Under the pieces are notes generated by a model. That model was not told the origin of the DNA and searched no databases. It saw only the letters and a program-made list of their open reading frames with translations. Shown one piece after another: positions 1 through 12,299 of a stretch of 64,000 nucleotides of DNA. The DNA is from Rhineura floridana (lineage: Eukaryota; Chordata; Lepidosauria; Squamata; Rhineuridae), in contig NC_084480.1 in NCBI RefSeq assembly GCF_030035675.1, forward strand, positions 286,340,394 through 286,404,393. Direction: 5' to 3'. Position 1 is the first letter of the stretch, and each line of letters opens with the position of its first letter. The translations under genes were made by a program, and so were the position numbers.

Positions 1-1600
1 TCCCCTGCTCCTGCCTTTTCTAACATACTAACCCCCCCCAAAAAAAGCTCATAAGGACTCATGATACTTAAAATTCCATACACATCTTTAAACATTTTAA
101 CCAATGGTCATAGTCAATGTAAACTTACTGACACTGTCAAAAAGGCACAAGAGCAAAGCTCTGGAGGTAACATTTCTGTTGGCTTTCTCTCTTTCCCATG
201 GGAACCTCAACAATGAAAACTAACTCACATCTGGAAGCAACCTTGGATTCATACAATGTTAAAAATAGACCATGCAAGCTAACAATATGAACTTTTAAGT
301 CTATTTCTCAGGAAGAGAGCTGCTTATTGCTTTAAAACATACATTCTTACTTTTTGCCTTGTAAAATATAAAACATAGTTTAATTCCCTTTTCATTCAGA
401 GTGCTAAACATGAAGATAATTGTAAGATTAATCTGGGTGTTTTTTTTAAAAAAAATTGCAAATTATGCACCACAAAGCCTTGCTCTACAGCTATGTCACA
501 AACTATAACAGATGTGTTATACCTCTGTTTAAATATTTAGTCAGCAAACTAAAGGACTAAAAAGGAAAGGCCAGAGTGATTTCATCCTTTGCTTAAACCA
601 GGGTGGTCTACTGGTAACTTTTGGTACCAGTGGTGTTGCTGGGGGAACAAAAATGAAACCAGGTGCCATCAAATTCAAATTAAAGATTTTGTGCTGTTTT
701 AAACAACTCTAAACTAAGTTTCCATAAACTTCTTAACTGATACTACTACAAAATTTGACTATTTTATAATAAGAAAGGAATTATAAGTTATCCTTAGACC
801 ATCAAATCTTAGCTGCAACAAATTTAGATTGATTGGCACCTCTCTAAAAATAAGATTCTTACATTTAAAATGCATCATATCCATCAAAACATATCTTGGA
901 ATTATGCTATCTTTGAATAAGCACTGATATTACATGCATACAGATTTTAAACAGACTTTACCCCAAACTAAAATTTTAACTAACCTCTAGTCTAAATACT
1001 CTAAAGGTTTCAGCAAAATCAATAATTATATTAGTTTTATAAAAGAAATGTAGGATGAAAGCTTTAGATTTTTTTAGACTGTATTTTTTTGTCATTTGCA
1101 ATCAAAAATTTGACAATCCGAGGGGGGGGAGGTAATACATTTGAAAATATGATGTATTATGAATGTGGATGCTTGCTAGCCAAATCTTTAAAATTTACTT
1201 TCCCAAATAATCAGTTATTGTTACAGAAATACTTAACGTTTATGCGCAATTTAAAAATTGAAGAGCCACTTTACTTTTGATTTCTCCTTGTTTTCTAAGA
1301 TACTAATCACAGAACTCTCTGCCATCTATTTGCTAACAATCAAATTCCATATTGTTCAACTGAGTTCATATAGAAAGAGCACCTGGGCAATTTCGAATTA
1401 ACAAAAGGCAATTAACAGGTCACATATACAAGGTTACAGATAGCAGCCAGCTTAGATTGTTGCCCATAGCCTTCCCCAGAAGAGCAGACAGCAGAGTCTT
1501 CAAATCTGAGTGGGAAGAGGGACTAACCGCTGAATACACGTATGCACACGCATACATGCATGTCATTACTTAATGATCTCCAGAGAGGTACCCATGTTAA
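1..1600. other. AT-rich intron 6 sequence, no gene seen
   Basis: Low-GC sequence with short homopolymer runs (for example an A run near 450 and a G run near 1120). No exon of STK3 or other coding signal was recognised on either strand; the short open frame at 1089-1280 begins in a low-complexity area and looks like chance. Confidence 0.6.
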
Positions 1601-1623
1601 TCTCTTGCCGCAAAAACAATGAA

Positions 1624-2028
1624 GAGTCTTGTGGCACCTTAAAGGCTAACAAATTTATTATGACGTAAGCGTTTTGTGGGCTCAAGCCCACTTCACCAGA
1701 TGCATCAAGTGAAATCTTAGTTGGCAGGTATATAAAGAAGAAAATTGTGAAGTGAGAGTTGAATAGCAATGAGAGGCAAAGACTGCAGTCAGTGATAATG
1801 AAAGCTGAAATGTACGCTAAACAGCAGACGTGATAATTTAAATCAGCTGTATAAATTGTCACTGATCTCTTCTATCAAAGGTATGCCTATTTAGCATACA
1901 CTTCACAATTTTCTCCTTTATATACCTGCCAACTAAGATTTCACTTCATGCATCTGATGAAGTGGGGTTGAGTCCACAAACTACTTATGCCATGATACAT
2001 TTGTTAGTATTTTAGATGCCACAACAGC
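1624..2028. mobile_element. DNA element with about 130 bp inverted repeats
   Basis: The left arm 1624-1755 and right arm 1899-2028 are inverted copies of each other: both carry the segment running from GTGGCA-TC/ACCTTAAA through CATAAG, CCACTTCA-CAGATGCAT and GGCAGGTATATAAA to AAAATTGTGAAGTG. About 140 bp of unrelated sequence separates them. Related arm fragments occur near 47.07-47.19 kb and 54.66-54.89 kb. It has the shape of a foldback or long-TIR non-autonomous DNA transposon; no transposase and no clear target duplication were seen, so the superfamily is open. Confidence 0.7.
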
Positions 2029-2129
2029 TAAATTATTGCCACTGTGTTTCAGCCAACAGGGGTTATGTGAAAGCTTTGTAATATTTTGATGTGCAATGAC
2101 TATTTCACATTTGCAAGTAATAATGTAGA

Positions 2130-2600
2130 GGTGGGCATGAGAGAGACACGGGGGGGCTCTATCTACCACAGAAAGCAGCAAAAACAAAGAATCAAGAGAA
2201 GCAATCCACCCTTTCATCAGCACAAAGGCTTCAATCACTCCAGAATAGGAAAAAATTGAAATGGAAGCAATGGGATTCCCTATCAGCACTGCAGGAAGAG
2301 CAATGGACTTTCTGCTTTCATCCTTTTCTGCTGTCTCCAACCCCAGCCCAGCCACGTTTTCTGCAACATCAGCAGCTCCTAAGATTACAGTATTTGGAAT
2401 TTACCTTGAAGGTGTAAGAAGTCAGGCAAGGAAATCTGCTGTAGCCTTGCCAATCCACAAGAGCAAAACAATATGCCTCGGAAATGATCGAGTGAAAGAG
2501 CACATTGTGGCAGGAGATCTGGTCAGCAGCAGCTTTGACCTGTGCGGGACTTCTGCAAATTTTCATGTTGCAGAACAGTTTTGCCTTGCACTTTGATCCA
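2130..2600. other. Unidentified coding-like segment
   Basis: This stretch is richer in GC than its surroundings and is open on both strands: a 111-residue frame on plus (2261-2596) and a 124-residue frame on minus (1981-2355, partly over the neighbouring repeat). I recognise neither translation. The plus frame is serine/alanine-rich near its start. No splice pair fitting STK3 is apparent. It could be an old retrocopy, an unknown repeat, or chance. Confidence 0.3.
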
Positions 2601-4160
2601 CATAGAAATTTTACTCTCTCACATCACAAGCGATCATGCACTGTAGCAGTTTTAAATTGTTTCAGCTAGTTCAGAGTTTTATTTATAACTTTTCTCTTGG
2701 GAAATGCAAGCTAGTGCATTACCATGCAGTAATAATTCACAATGAGCAAGATTTGTTGAATAATTTGACCACAATTATTGTTCCATCAAATACATCTTCA
2801 ACAAAGCTTAAAAGTTGTAGATCCTGATCCAATGCGTACAGAAGACCAAAGGAGGCATCTATCGACATCAATGGAAGTTGAATAAGCCCTTAACTATTGC
2901 TACAGTGCCTTTGAAATTAATATTCCCAGCTCAAACGTTTTCCTATTAAAACATCCTGAAAATAAATGAATAGAACCATGGAACTGCTCTTTTTTCAGAT
3001 TAGCACTTGTAAGTATTTGAATTATGTAACAAAAATATACAGCATCACATGAAACTAACCATCATCATACTTCCTTTACAGTTATTTTAGTTAAGGTTTC
3101 AAGTTAACTCACTGGCGTGTAATTATGAAATTATTGTTCTGATCCTCTGCTTACTTTGAAAGTGATTAATCAAAGTCAGAGAAAGCCAACCATCAAGTCA
3201 AGTATGTTTCAAATTTCCTATTCAAGGATACAACTAAAAAGATGAGCTAATTTTACTTTAATTAAATCCTCATTTAGAAGTCTGAAATAAATGTTTTCTA
3301 TTTAAGTTCCAATTAGACTCAAACTGTGGTCCAAATTTCATATATTCTTTCCTTCTGCTACTTTATTACACATTCCCAATTAAGTTTTCCTACTTATACA
3401 CTCAGCTATATAAAAGGTTTAAAATGTTTTTCCTTGACTAGTAACAATACAAAAATAAGGCCTGCAATAAGGCCTTTTTCCTGTTCTATTCACTACCTGT
3501 GTAAGTTTGACCGAACCCTCCTCCAAAAGGAATTCCATACCCTACTTCAGCCTAGCATGCTCTTCCTCACCAAGGATAGGAAATTGGGGGGGGGGAATGG
3601 AGTCCCAATCAAATCAGGAATGAGAGAAAATGTCTGCTTGCAGGTAAGTCTGACTTGCCTGGGCCAATCCTCTCCCTTAAAATTGTTACAATTTATTGCT
3701 GCAGCAGAAAATAAAATACTTTTCACACACACAGAAAGTACAATCCTGTTCCTGTGATCTGGATGAAAAGGACCTCAATCAGAACTCCCAATACCAGCAA
3801 GGGAAAATTAAGCTTTCCTTTCTTGCCACCCAAACTGGTCCACAGCACCACAAGCAAAAGCAGGAGTCTTCCTATCCTTCTTCATTGGGCCCCTGACCCA
3901 ACTTAATAGACTAGAGAAAGTCTGGACTTTTAGAATAGGATTCTTTATCCTTTGTTCCAACGTCATCTGTGAGGGAAGTAAAATAAGAAGCCATTCTGCA
4001 TGGAATCTGGGGAAAGAACCATGGGTGAAAACAAATTCCCAAATTATGCAAACATGTGTTAAACATAACTTCTGCAAAACTATACAAAAAGAAATTTGAA
4101 CATTACCAAGTACTGTACAGCAAACATTCCTATGATAGACTACAAGTACAAAAAGAACGC
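2601..4160. other. Intronic sequence without recognised gene or repeat
   Basis: AT-rich and apparently single-copy. Small open frames on both strands at 3326-3757 and 3808-4077 have no recognisable domain and overlap each other, as expected for chance frames. Confidence 0.5.
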
Positions 4161-4163
4161 ATG

Positions 4164-4555
4164 TATAAGCCCAGTTTGCATGTCATATTAAACCACAGTT
4201 ACAAACTATGGTTTAATGTGAATGAGTTCAAAAGTTGTTGCTCTACTGCCACGCCACCTGGAAACAAACCCTAGTTTGGCTTGTTCTGATGTTTGAACCT
4301 GGGCTCATGATTTCTTTCTCTCACAACAAATCACGAGCAATAAACCAAGAGCAAATCTTAGTTACCGTTTGTTGTTTGGAGAGAAACAAACCATGAACCC
4401 AGGTGCGGACATCACAACAAGCCAAACTCTGGCTTGTTTCCCAACAACAGGAGTTGGGGAAAAGAGGAACAAGAACTTTTCAGCAGCATGCATCACATAC
4501 TCACATTAAACAACAGTTTGCCTATGGTTTAATGTCACATGTGAACCAGGCCATA
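4164..4555. mobile_element. MITE-like element with TATxxGCC...GTTxxCATGT termini
   Basis: The left end TATAAGCCCAGTTTGCATG and the reverse complement of the right end (TATGGCCTGGTTCACATG) match, continuing into ATTAAACC on both sides. Internal AAACCA/TGGTTT strings make it strongly palindromic. The element at 22616-23172 has the same termini. No transposase frame. A TA target duplication is possible but not proven. Confidence 0.65.
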
Positions 4556-4867
4556 GCATGAAGTAAAAAGCACTACTACAGAGAGTGTTCAACAGCCATG
4601 TACTACTGAACTTACCACAAATTAAAAAGCAAGAGAAGTTTCATTTTAAGACTGTCCAAGAATCTTTTCAAGAATATATTTAATTCATATTCTGAAAATG
4701 AACATGTATCCCAACATTTTAAGTTTCTTGCATTCCATGCTGTCCTTGTTATTAATGTTCCTGTCTGGTGCAAATTCTGTTGCCGATGAACAAATGTTAA
4801 GCTTACAATTGGCAGAATAGTATACTCTGGTTAGTGATTTTATAATAGGAATTATGTCCTGTTTGTT

Positions 4868-4948
4868 TCCAACTAAAATTAAACTGGAGGTTGCAATCTT
4901 AAGCATGTATACTTGGAAGTAAGTAAACATGGTTGGGATCAGGTTGTA
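4868..4948. mobile_element. Short CAATC-type MITE
   Basis: About 80 bp starting TTGCAATCTTAAGCATGTAT and ending ATGGTTGGGATCAGGTTG, resembling the palindromic short repeats elsewhere in the window (36603, 48435, 52164, 54907). Divergent copy. Confidence 0.45.
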
Positions 4949-5017
4949 AAATGTACATAGACCTGCATTTGTTCATGTTCACCATGCTTCTCCTTCTCTC
5001 CTCTTTCCTTGTTACCT

Positions 5018-8000
5018 AAAGAGAAGCAGACTCATCCACAGAATTGTTGTGGGTGGTGGTACCAGGCCCCAAGAGTAATTTAGTACTGGGGACGTTCTAT
5101 TGTCCCCCTGATCAAAATGTTCAGGGAGATCTTGAGATGAAAAAGGAAATCAAGGAAGCATCCAAACTAGGAAATGTTGTAGTAATGGGTGATTTCAGCT
5201 ACCCTGACATGGACTGGCTACATATGTGTTCCAGTCATGACAATGTAGTAAAATTTCTAGACACCTAAATGACTATGCCCTAGAACAGTTGGTCATGGAA
5301 CCAACCAGAGGGGTGGCAACCCTGGGCTTAATCATAAGTGGTGCCCAGGACCTGGTGCGAGATGTAATTGTTGTCAAACCAATTGGGAACAGTGGCAATT
5401 AAACATACATGTAAATGGCCAATTACCAAGAAAATCAACACAGTCACATTTGACTTTGAAAGAGGGAACTTCCTAAAAATGAGGAGTTTGGTAAAAAGAA
5501 AGCTGAAAGACAAAGTCATGAGGGTCAAAACACTCCAAAAATGCTTAGGAGTTGTTTAAAAACACAATATCAAAAGCTCAACTGAAAGGTATAGCACAAA
5601 TCAGGAAAGACACCTCCAGGGGTAAGGGGATGCCAGGGTGGTTAACAAGCCGGGTCAAAGGAGGCTTCCTTTAAAAAATGGAAGCCTTGTCCGAACGAGG
5701 AAAATAAAAAGGAACACAAACTCTGGCAAAAGAAATATAAGAAGGCAATATGGAATGCTAAAAAAAATTGAGGAGCATATTGCTAAGAACATAAAAACCA
5801 CCAACAAAAAATTCTTTAAATACATTCAAAGCAGGAGACCATCTAGGGAGACAATTGGACCTTTGGATAACAAGGGAGTCAAAGGTGTGCTAAAGAAGGA
5901 TAAGGAGACTGCAGAGAAGCTAATTTAATTCTTTGCATCTGTCTTCACAGTGGAGGATATAAGGCAAATCCCTGTGCCTGAACTAACTTTTGTAGGAAAC
6001 AAGTATGAGGAACAGCCGCAAATAGTGGTGATGAGAAATGAAGTCCTAGGCTCAATAGACAAAATAAAAACTGACGAATTATCAGGACTGGATGGCATCT
6101 GCCCGAGAGTTCTCCAAGAATTCAAATGTGACACAGCTGATCTTCTAACAAAAAATATGTAACCTGTTCCTCAGATCTGTCTGCATACCTGAGGACTGGA
6201 AAGTGGCCAATGTAATGGCAATCTTTAAAAAGGGATCCTGGAAATTACAGGACATCTGTCCCAGGAAAACTGGTAGAAAGTATTGTTAAAGAGAAAATAA
6301 CCAAGCATATAGAAGAACAAGCCTTGCTGAATAAGTCTTTGTCTCACTAACCTATTGGAATTCTTTGATAGTGTCACCAAGCATATATACAGAAGTGACC
6401 CAGTTGTCATAGTGTACTTGGACTTTCAACAAGGCTTTCGACAAGGTACATCACCAAAGACTCCTGAGGAAGCTTAGCAGTCATGGAATAAGAGGAGAGG
6501 TCCTCTTGTGGATCAGGAACTTATTAAGCAGCAGGAAGAAGAGAGTAGGAATCAATGGACAGTTCTCCTAATGGAGGGCTGCAGAAAGTGGAGTCCCCCA
6601 AGGATCAGTATCGGGACCTGTGCTTTTTAACTTTTTCATAAACGATACAGAGTTAGGGTGAGCAGTGAGGTGCCAAGTTTGCTGATAATACTAAGTTGTT
6701 CAGGATTGTTAAAACAAAAACTCCTACTGGAAAGAAGGGTGGGATATAAACATAATAAGAATAAGATTGTGAAGAGCTTCCAAAGGACCTCTCCAAATTG
6801 TGTGTGTAAAGTTATAAGTGTCAGGGCAAAAGATCTTAATTTCACATATGTGCTCATGGGGTCTGAACTGGCAGTGACTGACCAGGAACCAAACCTTAGG
6901 GTCATAGTGGATAGCTTGATGAAGATGTCAATCCAGTGTGTGGCAGCTGTGAAAAAAGCTAATTCCATGCTAGGGGATCATTAGGAAAGGTATTGAAAAT
7001 AAAACTGCTGATATCATGATGCCATTATACAAATCTATGGTGTGACTGCATTTGGAATACTGTGTACAGTTCTAGTCGCCTCACCACAAAAAGGATATTG
7101 CAGATTAGGAAAAGGTTCAAAAAAGGGCAACCAAAATGATCAAGGGGATGGAGTGGCTCCTCTATGAGGAAAGGTTGCTGCATTTGAAGCTTTTAGTTTA
7201 GAGAAAAGGCAAGTAAGACAGAAGTTTATAACTATGATAGAAGTCTATAAAATCATACATGGCATAAAGACAATGGATAGAGAATTGCCTCCCTCTCTCA
7301 TAACACTAGAACTCATGGACATCCTGTTAACACACATGCCTATTGGGAACTTGAGTGTGTGAATCTGCCACCCATGTGTCCCATGAAACACGCCTCCTTG
7401 AGGGAAGGAGAATCTTTTGGTAAGAATAAACCAAGCACTTTGCCCTGAAATCTGCCTAATAGTGTGTGTATAACCCAAGAAATGCAGGTCCAAGCCAGAC
7501 TAAAGCAAAGTTTCCTTTTATTGAGAGAAAACAGAAGTATAGCGATACAAAATTACTGGGTGCATGGCAGCATTAATTATTAATACACTAACTCATTCAT
7601 AACTCTACACTAAAGAGATAGAAGGTCCCTACTGCTATAAGAGGTAGCAGAAATTACCTATCCTAGTCCCAAGGAGTGGGCTACAGCTGAAGTGACGTAA
7701 AGGAGCTCGGATCAAACAGCAGGAAAGAATCTCTTTGCCTGAAGGTTTGCATTAAGACACAGACTCCCTTCCCAAACTGTGGCCTGTAGTCCTGTGCTGT
7801 GTTCCTTGAGAGCATAGTTATACACATTGGAGCTCAGATCACCATCTTGGGTCTCAAAACCTGCTCTAAAATACACTTTCCCTCTTACAAATCAATGTGA
7901 AAAGGAGGGGTCTGGGTATGAGATGAACTCATGTTGTGTGTGTATTTCTTGCTGACACTCAGAAAAACTAGTACTGCTTCCTAATGCTGTCTTTGAACAA

Positions 8001-8620
8001 CGGGATTGTTTGGCTGGGCATGAGGGAAATCTGTCAAAAAATGAGATAACATTAAATTCAGGGTCTTCACATTCCTCCGAAAGGGCCAAAGATGGTCCTT
8101 GTTTCTTGTCCTCATCTCACAGTACTTAGAAAGGCACAACAAGTCAGAAAACAGGGTGTGTGTGGTGGGAAATGTAGTCCAGAATACTCCAGGGCCTTGC
8201 CACCCCTTTGACTCCAAATGAACCAAAGTGGGGTTAGCCCAAGCACTCATAACAATCCAATGAAGCTGAATGTTGGAAGATTCAGGACAAATAAAAGAAA
8301 GTACTTCATACAGAGCATAGTTAAGCTATGGAACCTGCTCCCAGAGGAAGCAGTACTGGCCACCAACTTGAATGGTTTTAAAACAGAATTAGACAAATTC
8401 ATGGAGGATAACGGTATCAAAGGCTATTAGCTATGCTGTGCCTCCACAGTCAGGCAGTATGTTTCTGAATGCCAGTTGCTGGAAACTGCAGGGGAGAAGA
8501 CTACTCTTGTGCTCAGGTCCTGCTTGCAGGCCTCCCTTGGGCATCTGGTTGGCCACTGTGAGAACAGGATGCAGGTCTAGATGGGCCACTGGCCTGATCC
8601 AGCAGTCTCTTCTTATGTTG
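5018..8620 (+). mobile_element. CR1-clade LINE, old, 5'-truncated, with nested LTR
   Basis: Translated pieces in order are endonuclease (VLGTFYCPPDQN, VVVMGDFSYPDMDWLHMCSS), connector (KNIKTTNKKFFKYIQSRRPS), reverse transcriptase (LSGLDGICPRVLQEF, YLDFQ-KAFDKV-like sequence, SGVPQGSVSGPVLFN) and C-terminal region. The 3' untranslated end includes ATGGGCCACTGGCCTGATCC and reaches about 8620. Several frameshifts and stops make it a dead copy. About 50 bp of another retroelement's tail (AGAAGGGTGGGATATAAA) interrupts it near 6716-6764, and a 930 bp solo LTR splits the C-terminal region at 7325-8254. It matches the better preserved minus-strand copy at 32770-36595. Confidence 0.9.
7325..8254 (-). 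mobile_element. Solo LTR of an endogenous retrovirus-like element, inside a CR1
   Basis: The 930 bp unit begins TGTTAACAC and ends TCATAACA (TGTTA...TAACA), flanked by a 4 bp target duplication ATCC (7321-7324 and 8255-8258); removing it restores the CR1 sequence. Read on the minus strand it has a polyadenylation signal AATAAA (7517-7522) with about 190 bp of U5 after it. No internal retroviral region is present, so it is a solo LTR. A 4 bp duplication is typical of gamma-type retroviruses (class I ERV), so that class is suggested. It is younger than the decayed CR1 that contains it. Confidence 0.85.
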
Positions 8621-9059
8621 TCTCCTCACCCCACCTTCCCTCTGTCCCACCTACAAAAACAACATCACACTGACTCTCACTGTGTGGTGCAAGTGCATAT
8701 ATTGTGACCAAAAGGCCAAGCAAGGGGTGCCATATATAAATAACAAATATATACCACAAGAAAAATCAAAATAAAATATGATCTGCTTATCCTCTCGCTA
8801 CACGTCTTCAGAAGAACATGATCAAACTCTGCCACTCAGTTTATACGCTCATCTCATTCGCAGCTAGAATGCCTTTGGAAGGGCAGGACATTTAATAAAT
8901 AAAACAGTGTAAAACACTCCCTTGCTTATTCCAAGTATGTGGCTCCTGTAATAAATATTTGGCACACGACTTAAAACTCAGTTGTAGACTGGTCATGTGC
9001 AAATCCTAAGAGAGATGACCTGATTTGATATAAAGGTTATAATGATGGAGAAGGGGAAG

Positions 9060-9240
9060 GTTAATTTATTATTGTTTTTAATATTTATTACCTTCCCTTC
9101 ACCCAGAGGTCCCAGGGTGGGATACAACAATTTTAAAATATAGCATTAAAAACAATTAAAAACAACCTAACTAGCATTCAGATAAATGGGCTGACTCTAT
9201 GAAGGCTCAAGACAATAACTGAGAAGAGATTTTTAAATCA
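9060..9240 (-). mobile_element. LINE 3'-end remnant
   Basis: Contains TATTACCTTCCCTTCACCC and AGAGGTCCCAGGGTGGGAT followed by AATTAAAAAC repeats, the reversed tail of a non-LTR element; a similar tail lies near 32710-32765. The reading region is absent. Confidence 0.55.
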
Positions 9241-9403
9241 AAGAGTCTGCTTGACAGGCAAATGGAAAAGCTGGTCCAATCACAGCAAGCAATACTAGGA
9301 CAGATAAGAGAAGAAGAGCAAAGTGGTAGAACACCATAAGAAAAAAAGGACTAGCTTTCATAACATCTTATTATTTATTAGATTTATATCCCACCCTTCC
9401 AAG

Positions 9404-10310
9404 TCCTGCTGAATCAAACCAAAGGACCATCTAGTCCTCTGATTCTCACAGTGGCCATCCAGATGACTGTGGGAAGCCCACAAGCAAGACACGAATGCAA
9501 CAGAACTATCCCTACTTGCATTCCACAGAAACTGGTATTCAGAGGCATACCACCTCCAATACTGGAGGTAGTACACAGCCTTTGTGATTTGTAGCCATTG
9601 ACAGCCATATCCTGCCTTACTTTGTGTAATCACCTTTTAAAGCCATCCAAGTTGATGGCCATCACTACATACTGTAGCAGCAATTTTTAACTCTGCACTG
9701 TGTGAAGAAATACTTCCTTTTGTCTTTCCTGAATCTTCCAACATTCAGCTTCATTAGATAACCAGTTTCTAATATTATGAGCAACAAATAAAACTTCAGT
9801 CTATGTTCCACACACCACACATAATTTTATACTCCTCTGTCAAGTCCCTCCTCGTTCACTGTTTCTCTAAACTAAAAAGCTCAAGTGTTGTAACCTTTCA
9901 AAATTAGAGGAGTTGCTCCAGCCCCCTGGCTATTTGAGTTGCCCTTTTCTGCAACTTTTCCACCTCTACAAGTATGATCTCAAGATCACCCCGAACATTT
10001 TGGTCAGAGGGGGCAATAGAACATCAGCAACCCTAAACTACTTTTGAGACCTGGTATTGCCATCCACAGCAATCTAACCCTTTTGGAATTTCTAGCTTCT
10101 TGGACACTGTGTCCCCTATAAGGTAAAGAATGATACACCACCTCCAATACACCCTTATCTGTCTTTCCTATAGAGTTTGTATCCAGAGATAACTGTGTCC
10201 AACTGGTTCAGGTTTCCATTATGCCCACTATATAGATACACTCCAGCTCACCTGTCTTGGCTTATAGACTTCTAGCACTAGTTTATCAACAGCTCCCATC
10301 AATATCAACA
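9404..10310 (-). mobile_element. CR1 LINE copy with large internal deletion
   Basis: 9404-9975 is the CR1 3' end and reverse transcriptase C-terminus (on plus: ACTTCCTTTTGTCTTTCCTG, AATCTTCCAACATTCAGCTT). From about 9978 it jumps to the endonuclease part (on plus: GAACATTTTGGTCAG, TCCAGAGATAACTGTGTCC), as compared with the long copy at 32770-36595. Most of the reverse transcriptase is therefore missing. Confidence 0.85.
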
Positions 10311-10720
10311 GCATGTGGACCTTGACAGCAGTAGGGGACAGTGGGATGGGACAGCGGGATGGGACAGCAGCACCTACCTGACCTCCCCAGTGGCCATGCT
10401 GGCTGGGGCTGATGGGAGTTGTAGTTTAAAAAAGTAACTTTTCCAAGCTCTGGACCTCCCAGAATGTGGGCTGCTGCTGCTTACTGGAAGGGTGGGAGGG
10501 GCAAGGTGGTGGGGAAGTCAGGGCTGTGAAAATACACCAGAAGAGCCAAGCTGGCACTCCTGCCAGTGTGTTTGCACAGCACCTATCTCCCTGCTGCCAT
10601 CCCCCTCCTATTCTCCCCCCCCCGGTAGGCAGTAGCAACTCTGCTGCCAGGAGTTCAGGTAAGAGACGCTGCCCCACCCCACCATCTGCTACTGCTTGAC
10701 AGAAAAAAAAGTTTGCCCAC
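10311..10720. repeat. GC-rich repeat-like block
   Basis: Includes GGGATGGGACAGCGGGATGG direct repeats near 10340-10365 and GCTGATGGGAGTTGTAGT, a string shared with the palindromic hAT MITEs of this window. GC content is well above its surroundings. Probably the inside of a composite DNA element; no gene was recognised. Confidence 0.4.
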
Positions 10721-11830
10721 CCATTTCAGCCAGTCATGTTATACACAATATCCAGAATCATCTTTAGAATGTTGAATATATAGTTGCCAGGTGTTGCCCT
10801 GCTTGTTTAAAAATAAAAGAAAGGACAACATTCAGATCTAGACTAAGGCTATATGGCAATATAAACAGCATCAAGAGCTTTGCAGAGAAAGGCAGCTGCT
10901 TGTAAGATACATTGGAAAGAAACTGATCACAAGCAGATTAGTCCATGGTGGCAGTGACACAAGCTAAGCAGGAGGTATGGATAATCTGGGTAAGTGCCAT
11001 GGAAAAATAAATATCATGATTGGACTTAAGGCAAATGGAAACATTTCAAATTGGCTTCCTACGGTATTTTGTGGAACATATGATGTCCACATGTACATTA
11101 CCAACAACTTCAGCACAGAAAACAATAAACGCAAATGCTGGATATGTTTTCAGGATCTTGCATTACTAGCCTCTCCCAGGACAAAACAGCATAAATTAGA
11201 AAGGGGGGGCGGATTTGCAATGCTAGATTGCTTATACAAAAGGTTGGCAATGTTTTCTTGGAGTGCCACCAGGGCTGAAGCCTTTTTGGAAAGCTTATGT
11301 GGGTGTAATCTAAAGGATAAAGGAAGGAAAATGAAAGTAAGCCCATGGTTAACTTCCAGCTGGGCTTCAGAGGCCTGCGTGGTGTTTTCTCACTGTCCCA
11401 AAGACTTACTGGGTGACACTAGGTAAAGCACAGATTAGTTTGTAAAATATCCATAAATTACTATCTTGGGATTATACACATAGAATAACGAAGACTTTTT
11501 TTAAAAAAGAGTATTTTGAGATCACATTTTCTATTTTTATTGCAAATTTGTCTGTCAAATCTAATCCTCCAAACCATGAAAAATATGTACTCATCACACA
11601 ACAGCATGAACTATAAGGCATGGTTAGAAAAGTGAGGGCCAAGCAAAACATCAAGGCAGCAGTTATTTAAACATGTAACTGCCACAATCATACAGGAACA
11701 GTGGGAAGGGAACCCAATTTTGACAGCAATATTTGGGTACTACAAGTGTGACTCAAGCATCTTGAAAGTTTCCCTGCTCTGTCAGAAGTTCAGAAGACTT
11801 CTACTTTATCACTTTTAGACATTATTGCAT
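10721..11830. other. Intronic sequence without recognised gene
   Basis: A 149-residue frame lies at 10977-11426 on plus, but it has no recognisable domain, begins in AT-rich sequence and is not flanked by clear splice signals. Left unannotated as a gene. Confidence 0.45.
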
Positions 11831-12004
11831 ACTACAAGATCATAGAATTGTAAAATTGGAGAGGTCTTGGAGGCCATTTTATCTAACCCTGTTCTTGATG
11901 CTAAAAATTCAGACCTAGAGTGTCCTCAAAAGATGGCTGTCTGGTTTCTGTTCGAAGATCTCAAATGAAGGACAGCCCACCAGCCCTTTAGATAATTGGT
12001 TCAT

Positions 12005-12294
12005 CAAGAAGTTTCTCTTAATATTCAACTGATGTAATGATGGCCACCAACTCAGATGGCTTTAAAAGAAGATAATACAAATTCATGGAGGATAGGGCTA
12101 TCAATGACTATGTTCTCCCTCCACTGTAGGAGGTTGGATTCATCTGAATACCAGTTGCTAGGAAGCACAGATGAGGAGAATGCTGTCACACTGAGGTCCT
12201 GATTGTGGGTTTCCCATAGGCTTCTGGTTGGCCACTGTGAAGACAGGATGCTGGACTAGATGGGCCATTGGCCTGATATAGCAGGGCTCTTCTT
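12005..12294 (+). mobile_element. CR1 LINE 3' end
   Basis: Typical CR1 3' end: GATGGCCACCAACTCAGATG, TTCATGGAGGATAGGGCTAT, GGTTGGCCACTGTGAAGACA and ACTAGATGGGCCATTGGCCT, ending in CTCTTCTTATT. Only the last coding residues and the 3' untranslated region remain. Confidence 0.9.
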
Positions 12295-12299
12295 ATTAA

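Noticed and set aside
11110-11426. Coding exon in the 149-residue plus frame
   Set aside because: No domain was recognised, overlapping minus frame, and composition like the flanks.
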